Source of the DNA: Mycolicibacter minnesotensis
GTDB lineage: Bacteria; Actinomycetota; Actinomycetes; Mycobacteriales; Mycobacteriaceae
Reading direction: 5' to 3'
DNA: 64,000 nucleotides
NCBI RefSeq assembly: GCF_010731755.1
Contig: NZ_AP022589.1
Location: forward strand, 2,790,001-2,854,000
Below the pieces are notes generated by a model. It worked only from the letters and a program-made list of their open reading frames with translations, did not search any database and had not been told where the DNA came from. Each line of letters starts with the position of its first letter. Position 1 is the first letter of the stretch. Below, in pieces: positions 59,483 through 64,000 of the stretch. The translations under genes were made by a program, and so were the position numbers.

Positions 59483-60595
59483 TCAGGTGATCGCGTCGAT
59501 GGCCGCCGACAGGCGCGACTTGAACGGCTGGGGGATGGGCACGTAGCCGTGGTCGGCCAGTGCGTGCTGGCCGTCGCCGATCGTGCACTGCAGGAACGCG
59601 CGCACAGCCTTTCCGATCTGCGGATCGCGATAATGCGAGCAGACGACCTCGTAAGTGGCCAGCACGATCGGATAGGCGCCGGCCTGGTTGGGCCGGTAGA
59701 ACGAGATGGTGTCCAGTGCCAGGTCGTTGCCGTCGCGGAGGAACCACGCCGACGATATCGTCTTGCCGACCGTATCTTCGCTGATCGCAACCGGATCCGG
59801 GCCGGCCGAGGTGATCACGTTGGCCATGCCCAGCCGGTGCTCCTGAGCGAACGACCACGCGGTGTAGGTGACGGCCCCGTCGAGCTCGGCTGTCGCTGCG
59901 GCGACGCCCTCGTTGCCGTGCACGCTCACCCCGGCGGTGCCGTTGAACGTCCGGCCGGCGCCCCTGCCCCAGGTCCCCGCGGACGCGGTGTCCAGGTAGC
60001 GCTGAAAGTTGTCGGTGGTGCCCGACTCATCGCTGCGCGAGACCACGCGGATCGCCACGGCGGGCAGTTGGGTTCCGGTGTTGAGCGCGGCGATCGCCGG
60101 GTCGTCCCAGGTGGTGATGGTGCCGTTGAAGATATTGGCGGCGGTGGGACCGTCGAGGTTCAGTGACGCCAGGCCCGGTAGGCGGAAGGCGATGGCGATA
60201 GGCCCGAACACCATCGGCAGGTTCCAGACCGGCGCGCCGCAGCGCTGCTGGGCGCGGTCGAATTCACCTTTGCTCAGCGGGGAGTCGGAACCGCCGAAAT
60301 CGGTTTGCGCGGACATGAACTCGTCGATGCCGGCTCCGGAGCCGTTGGCCTGGTAGGCCAGGCTCTGGCCGGGGCAGGCCTGCTGGAAGGCCGCGACGAA
60401 CAGCGTCATCGCATGGGCCTGGGCGGTGGAACCACTGGCAGTGAGGCCGGGGGAGCCGCCGCAGTCCACTGCGTTCGCCGAGGCCGCTGCCGATCGGGTC
60501 GACGATGGGGCGTCCTGGCTGCCGCCGCACCCGGACAGCAGTGCAGCGGCTAGGGCAAGCACGCTCGGTACGGCACGTCGATTGATGTCGATCAC
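59483..60595 (-). CDS. pstS: phosphate ABC transporter substrate-binding lipoprotein PstS
   Basis: 370 aa from GTG60595, with GAGGG before it. Signal with lipobox ([15 protein letters not shown]). Phosphate-binding loops: [44 protein letters not shown], and [19 protein letters not shown]. The length equals M. tuberculosis PstS homologues (about 370 aa). No pstC/A/B genes lie in the window, so the permease must be elsewhere. It is followed by a PPE gene in the same direction. Confidence 0.95.
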   Translation of the reverse strand: MIDINRRAVPSVLALAAALLSGCGGSQDAPSSTRSAAASANAVDCGGSPGLTASGSTAQAHAMTLFVAAFQQACPGQSLAYQANGSGAGIDEFMSAQTDFGGSDSPLSKGEFDRAQQRCGAPVWNLPMVFGPIAIAFRLPGLASLNLDGPTAANIFNGTITTWDDPAIAALNTGTQLPAVAIRVVSRSDESGTTDNFQRYLDTASAGTWGRGAGRTFNGTAGVSVHGNEGVAAATAELDGAVTYTAWSFAQEHRLGMANVITSAGPDPVAISEDTVGKTISSAWFLRDGNDLALDTISFYRPNQAGAYPIVLATYEVVCSHYRDPQIGKAVRAFLQCTIGDGQHALADHGYVPIPQPFKSRLSAAIDAIT

Positions 60596-60642
60596 ATCCC
60601 TCGGGTCGTCTTCCCGGCGAATGCTAGCAACGGTATGAGCTG

Positions 60643-60655
60643 GCAACGTCGTTGC
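60643..60655. promoter_or_regulatory. short inverted repeat in pstS/Rv1084-like divergent promoter
   Basis: GCAACG and CGTTGC flank one central base, about 48 bp upstream of pstS. It may be a regulator site in the divergent promoter region 60596-60772, but a short palindrome can be chance. Confidence 0.25.
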
Positions 60656-60772
60656 TTTGCAGCAGAATTCAAGAGTTCAGCGATCGTTTTCGATCTGGTC
60701 ACGAGTTGTATGGTCGGTGTCCGCGTATGGGCCTGGGGGCCGGCCGCCTGCGGTCGGGGTTAGCGTGAATGA

Positions 60773-62779
60773 GTGGCCAACCGTCTCGCAGCGTCCGCCA
60801 GCCCTTACCTGCGCCAACATGCTGACAACCCGGTGGACTGGTGGGAGTGGACACCCGAGGCGCTGGCGCAGGCCGCCGAGCGCGACGTGCCGATCCTGCT
60901 GTCGGTCGGCTACGCGGCCTGCCACTGGTGTCACGTGATGGCGCATGGCGCATTCGAGGATCCCGAGGTGGCCGCGGCGATGAACGCCGGCTTCGTCTGC
61001 ATCAAGGTGGACCGGGAAGAACGTCCGGATATCGACGCGATCTACATGACGGCCACCCAGGCATTGACCGGCAGCGGCGGCTGGCCGATGACCTGCTTTC
61101 TGACCCCCGACGGACGGCCCTTCTACTGCGGCACCTACTACCCCAAAGATGCTTTCCTAAAGCTGCTTTCGGCGATCACTGCCACGTGGGACGAAAGCCG
61201 AGGCGAAGTCGAGGAGGCCTCGGACAACATCGCCGCCGAGCTGCGTTCGATGGCCGGCGGACCGCCGGCGGGTGGGCCGCCGATCGATGCGGAGCTCTGC
61301 GACACGAGCGTGGCGGCGGTGTTACGCGCCGAGGACAGCAGCCACGGCGGATTCGGTGCTGCCCCGAAGTTCCCGCCGTCGGCGCTGATGGAGGCGCTGC
61401 TGCGTCACCACGAGCGGACCTCGGCGCCGGGTGCGCTTCAGGCGGTGGCCCGTGCCGGTGCGGCTATGGCACGCGGTGGCATCTATGACCAGCTGGCCGG
61501 CGGCTTCGCCCGCTACAGCGTCGACGCCGCCTGGGTAGTGCCGCATTTCGAGAAGATGCTCTATGACAACGCGCTGCTGCTGCGCGCCTACGCGCACTGG
61601 GCGCGGCGCACCGGCGATCCGCTGGCGGCCCGGGTCACCGCGCAGACAGCCCGATTCCTGTTGACGGAGCTCTGCGACGCAGGCATGTTCATCTCGTCGC
61701 TGGACGCCGACGCCGACGGTCAAGAGGGCCTGACCTATGTGTGGACGCCCGCGGAGCTGATCGAGGTGCTGGGCGAGGACGACGGGCACTGGGCAGCAGA
61801 GGTTTTCGGGGTCTCGGTGAGTGGCACTTTTGAATCCGGCAGTTCGGTGCTGCAACTGCCGACGGACCCCGACGATCCGCAGCGCTTCGACCGGGTTCGG
61901 CAGCGGCTGCTGGCCGCTCGGCGATCCCGGCCGCAGCCCGGCCGCGACGACAAGGTGGTGACGGCCTGGAACGGCCTGGCGATCACCGGACTGACCGAAG
62001 CGGCTGTGGCGCTGGAAGATCCGAGCCTGACCGCGGCCGCCCAGGAGTGCGCGGAGAAGCTGCTGGATCTGCACCTGGTGGACGGCCGGCTGCGCCGGGC
62101 CAGCCTGGGCGGCCGGGTGGGGGACAGCGCCGCGACCCTGGAGGACTACGGCGCCCTGGCCACCGCCCTGCTCAGTGTGTACCAGTTCAGCGGTGAGCAG
62201 CACCTGCTCGACGCCGGCACCGGCCTGCTGGACGTCGCGCTGGCTCACTTCGCCGATCCGGAGACCCCGGGGCACTGGTTCGACACCGCCGACGACGCCG
62301 AGGCACTCGTGCTGCGGCCCAGTGATCCGACGGACGGCGCCACCCCATCAGGTGCGGCACTGATCACCGAGGCGTTGTTGACCGCGGCCCACCTGGTTCC
62401 CGCGGATCGCAGCGAACGCTACGGCCAGGCGGCCACCGACTCTCTGTCGGCTCATGCCGCACTGCTGGACCGGGCACCACGTTCGGCCGGGCATTGGCTG
62501 GGCGTCGCCGAGGCCTGTGTGCGTGGTCCGCTGCAGATCGCGGTGGCCTGTGCCGGCCCGGATTCAGCACTGCTGGCCCAGGCGCGCCGCTTGGCGCCCG
62601 GCGGGACGATCGTCGTCGGCGGGCCGGCTGACTCATCCGAACTGCTGATGGGGCGGGGGCGGGTCAACGGCGCCGACGCCGCCTACATCTGCCGCGGCCA
62701 GGTGTGCGACCTACCGGTGCGCAGTGCGGCGGAGTTGGCTGCGGCCCTTGGGGTGCCCGCGGATTCGGCATCCGTGTAA
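60773..62779 (+). CDS. thioredoxin-domain / DUF255 protein (YyaL-like, Rv1084-like)
   Basis: 668 aa. N-terminal thioredoxin-like domain with the CxxC-type GYAACHWCHVMAHGAFEDP and FVCIKVDREERPDID. A long alpha/alpha-barrel region resembling N-acylglucosamine 2-epimerase/cellobiose-epimerase folds follows (IYDQLAGGFARYSVDAAWVV, TAWNGLAITGLTEAAVAL). Members are conserved from bacteria to humans (SSP411), and their biochemical role is unsettled. GTG60773 is the first start and gives the family start SASPYLRQHADNPVDWWEW. Confidence 0.92.
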   Translation: MANRLAASASPYLRQHADNPVDWWEWTPEALAQAAERDVPILLSVGYAACHWCHVMAHGAFEDPEVAAAMNAGFVCIKVDREERPDIDAIYMTATQALTGSGGWPMTCFLTPDGRPFYCGTYYPKDAFLKLLSAITATWDESRGEVEEASDNIAAELRSMAGGPPAGGPPIDAELCDTSVAAVLRAEDSSHGGFGAAPKFPPSALMEALLRHHERTSAPGALQAVARAGAAMARGGIYDQLAGGFARYSVDAAWVVPHFEKMLYDNALLLRAYAHWARRTGDPLAARVTAQTARFLLTELCDAGMFISSLDADADGQEGLTYVWTPAELIEVLGEDDGHWAAEVFGVSVSGTFESGSSVLQLPTDPDDPQRFDRVRQRLLAARRSRPQPGRDDKVVTAWNGLAITGLTEAAVALEDPSLTAAAQECAEKLLDLHLVDGRLRRASLGGRVGDSAATLEDYGALATALLSVYQFSGEQHLLDAGTGLLDVALAHFADPETPGHWFDTADDAEALVLRPSDPTDGATPSGAALITEALLTAAHLVPADRSERYGQAATDSLSAHAALLDRAPRSAGHWLGVAEACVRGPLQIAVACAGPDSALLAQARRLAPGGTIVVGGPADSSELLMGRGRVNGADAAYICRGQVCDLPVRSAAELAAALGVPADSASV

Positions 62780-62789
62780 CGTGCGGCAC

Positions 62790-63173
62790 ATGACCTCCGC
62801 ACCTGACAAGGCACAGGCCATCACCGAAACCGTCAACCGCTACATCGAGCTGGTCGGCGGCGGCGACGCCGACGCGCTGGTGGAGTTGTATGCGGCCGAC
62901 GCCACCCTGGAGGACCCGGTCGGCGGTGAGGTGCACATCGGTCACAACGCCATCCGCAACTTCTACTCGGCCATCACCGGGCTGGACCGCAGCAGTGAGC
63001 TGGTGTCGCTGCGGGTCGCCGGAAGCGAGGCGGCTTTCCAGTTCGCGTTGACCATCACCAACGGTGACCACCGGATGCGTATCGAGCCGATCGACGTGAT
63101 GGTCTTCGACGGCGACGGCAAGATCGCCGGCATGAAGGCCTACTGGTCGGCGGAGAACATCACCCAGCTCTAG
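62790..63173 (+). CDS. ketosteroid-isomerase-like protein (NTF2 fold)
   Basis: 127 aa. It closely resembles bacterial delta-5-3-ketosteroid isomerase. A Tyr lies in NRYIELVGGGDADALVELYA; the catalytic-base Asp candidate is in ATLEDPVGG; and a second Asp in EPIDVMVFDGDGKIAGMKAY corresponds to the oxyanion-hole residue, ending YWSAENITQL. Many SnoaL/NTF2 proteins share the fold, so steroid activity is probable but not certain. ATG62790 is preferred; GTG62781 adds three codons. It follows the thioredoxin-fold gene by 10 bp and has no counterpart there in M. tuberculosis as I recall. Confidence 0.82.
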   Translation: MTSAPDKAQAITETVNRYIELVGGGDADALVELYAADATLEDPVGGEVHIGHNAIRNFYSAITGLDRSSELVSLRVAGSEAAFQFALTITNGDHRMRIEPIDVMVFDGDGKIAGMKAYWSAENITQL

Positions 63174-63176
63174 GGG

Positions 63177-63890
63177 CTAATGCAGTACCGCGAACCAGAT
63201 CGCGATGTACTGACAGATCGCGGCCACGGCCGTGCAGGCGTGGAAGAACTCGTGGTAGCCGAACGTCGTCGGCCACGGGTCCGGCCACTTCAGCGCGTAC
63301 ATGATCGCGCCGACGCTATAGAGCATGCCGCCGACGGCCAGCAGCACCATCGCTGCGACGCCGGCGTTGTGCATGATCGTCGCGATGAAGAACGCTGCCA
63401 CCCAGCCCAACAACAGGTAGAGCGGCACCCCGACCCACTTCGGTGCGGTGGGCCAGCACAGCTTGAGCACCACGCCGGCCAGCGCACCACCCCACACGAT
63501 CGTCATCACCAGCCGTTCCTGGGCGCCGTGGTCCATCGCCAGCAGCGCGAAGGGGGTGTAGGTGCCGGCGATGAAGATGAAGATCATCGCGTGGTCGAGC
63601 CGCTTCATGCGCATCCGCGTGGCGACCGATTTCCAGGTGATCCGGTGATAGGTGGCGCTGACCGCGAACATGCCCACCACCGAGATGGTGTAGGCCAATG
63701 TCGCCAGACCGGCCTCGCGCCCGGCCATCGACCAGGCCACCGCGGTAAGGGTGACCCCGGCGACGACGGCAACGATGGCCGACACGAGGTGGATCCACCC
63801 GCGGGCCCGCGGTTTGGTATGCGGCAAGAGGATATCGGCCGGCAGATCGTTCGGATTCTGGTCGGCGATCATGTCGGTGTGGGTACTCAT
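63177..63890 (-). CDS. hemolysin III / PAQR-family membrane protein (Rv1085c-like)
   Basis: 237 aa with about seven transmembrane helices, for example [60 protein letters not shown] and [20 protein letters not shown]. HlyIII motifs include [25 protein letters not shown] and [14 protein letters not shown], with His residues that bind zinc in the family. ATG63890 is preceded by AGGAAGG. It is divergent from the cis-prenyl transferase gene, as in M. tuberculosis. Confidence 0.93.
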   Translation of the reverse strand: MSTHTDMIADQNPNDLPADILLPHTKPRARGWIHLVSAIVAVVAGVTLTAVAWSMAGREAGLATLAYTISVVGMFAVSATYHRITWKSVATRMRMKRLDHAMIFIFIAGTYTPFALLAMDHGAQERLVMTIVWGGALAGVVLKLCWPTAPKWVGVPLYLLLGWVAAFFIATIMHNAGVAAMVLLAVGGMLYSVGAIMYALKWPDPWPTTFGYHEFFHACTAVAAICQYIAIWFAVLH

Positions 63891-63950
63891 GGACCTTCCT
63901 GACTCCACGCGGATCCCGGACTGCTTTCGATCACAGTAGTCTGGGATTTT

Positions 63951-64000
63951 GTGGCGATCATCCCGGCGCGCTTGAAGGAGCCGCTGTACCGGATCTACGA
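63951..64000 (+). CDS. cis-prenyl transferase, short-chain Z-FPP synthase type (Rv1086-like), partial
   Basis: Only the first 16 codons are inside the window: GTG63951 followed by [16 protein letters not shown]. This closely matches the N-terminus I recall for Rv1086 (Z-farnesyl diphosphate synthase, supplying decaprenyl phosphate synthesis). The gene runs off the right edge. The identification relies on this short stretch plus synteny with the hemolysin III gene. Confidence 0.75.
   Translation, partial: MAIIPARLKEPLYRIY

Overview
This is a GC-rich actinobacterial chromosome segment that is unmistakably mycobacterial. It has PE and PPE genes, mca (mycothiol), LpqU, Pra, KdpFABC, and long blocks colinear with Mycobacterium tuberculosis. 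The left part follows Rv1019-Rv1031 (tetR, mfd, mazG, lpqU, eno, ftsB-like, DUF501, ppx, kdp). The right part follows Rv1058-Rv1086 (fadD14 to the cis-prenyl transferase), with local losses and insertions. Synteny statements rest on recall of the M. tuberculosis gene order, not on a search. The several SVP-type PPEs suggest an ESX-5-bearing mycobacterium (slow grower or a relative), but the species is not identified.

Layout. 58-12806: tRNA-Gln, then a housekeeping block for transcription-coupled repair, nucleotide-pool cleaning, glycolysis, divisome and polyphosphate. It is interrupted between mazG and lpqU by a PPE-PPW gene (minus) and a zinc-finger membrane protein that runs in frame into SigC. 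12807-23546: an expanded potassium system with two tiny membrane ORFs (the second is kdpF), kdpABC, and a kdpD on the plus strand. A convergent kdpE and a second, closely similar kdpD lie on the minus strand. 23575-30000: a minus-strand PE/PPE array (four PPEs, two PEs, one 19-codon PE remnant) that leads directly into kdpD2-kdpE. 30386-34443: a DUF732 gene, tRNA-Leu(UAA), and a compact island bounded by a 40-bp repeat of the tRNA 3' end. The island carries transposase and integrase wrecks and one intact low-GC KAP-family P-loop NTPase. 34679-64000: lipid/CoA metabolism (fadD14, echA8, echA9, fadA3, lipases, patatins), sulfur metabolism (cysteine dioxygenase-rhodanese, cbs, metB), greA, mca, a PPE-pstS pair, a thioredoxin-fold protein, a ketosteroid-isomerase-like protein, a hemolysin III protein, and the start of a cis-prenyl transferase.

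How the parts may work together. The most interesting non-coding signal is a shared arrangement of GTNAA/GTNAC half-sites spaced 21-11(-11) bp. It lies about 75-90 bp upstream of kdpF and of each PE/PPE transcription block, and in a longer array just upstream of the first DUF732 gene. This is what an OmpR/PhoB-class response regulator would bind. Because the PE/PPE array is collinear with kdpD2-kdpE, a regulatory circuit linking potassium sensing to outer-membrane PE/PPE proteins is plausible but unproven. The KAP NTPase island is the best candidate for an uncharacterised defence or exclusion system: the family founder PifA is a phage-exclusion protein. A pstS-PPE gene pair at 58362-60595 gives a second link between nutrient uptake and PPE proteins.
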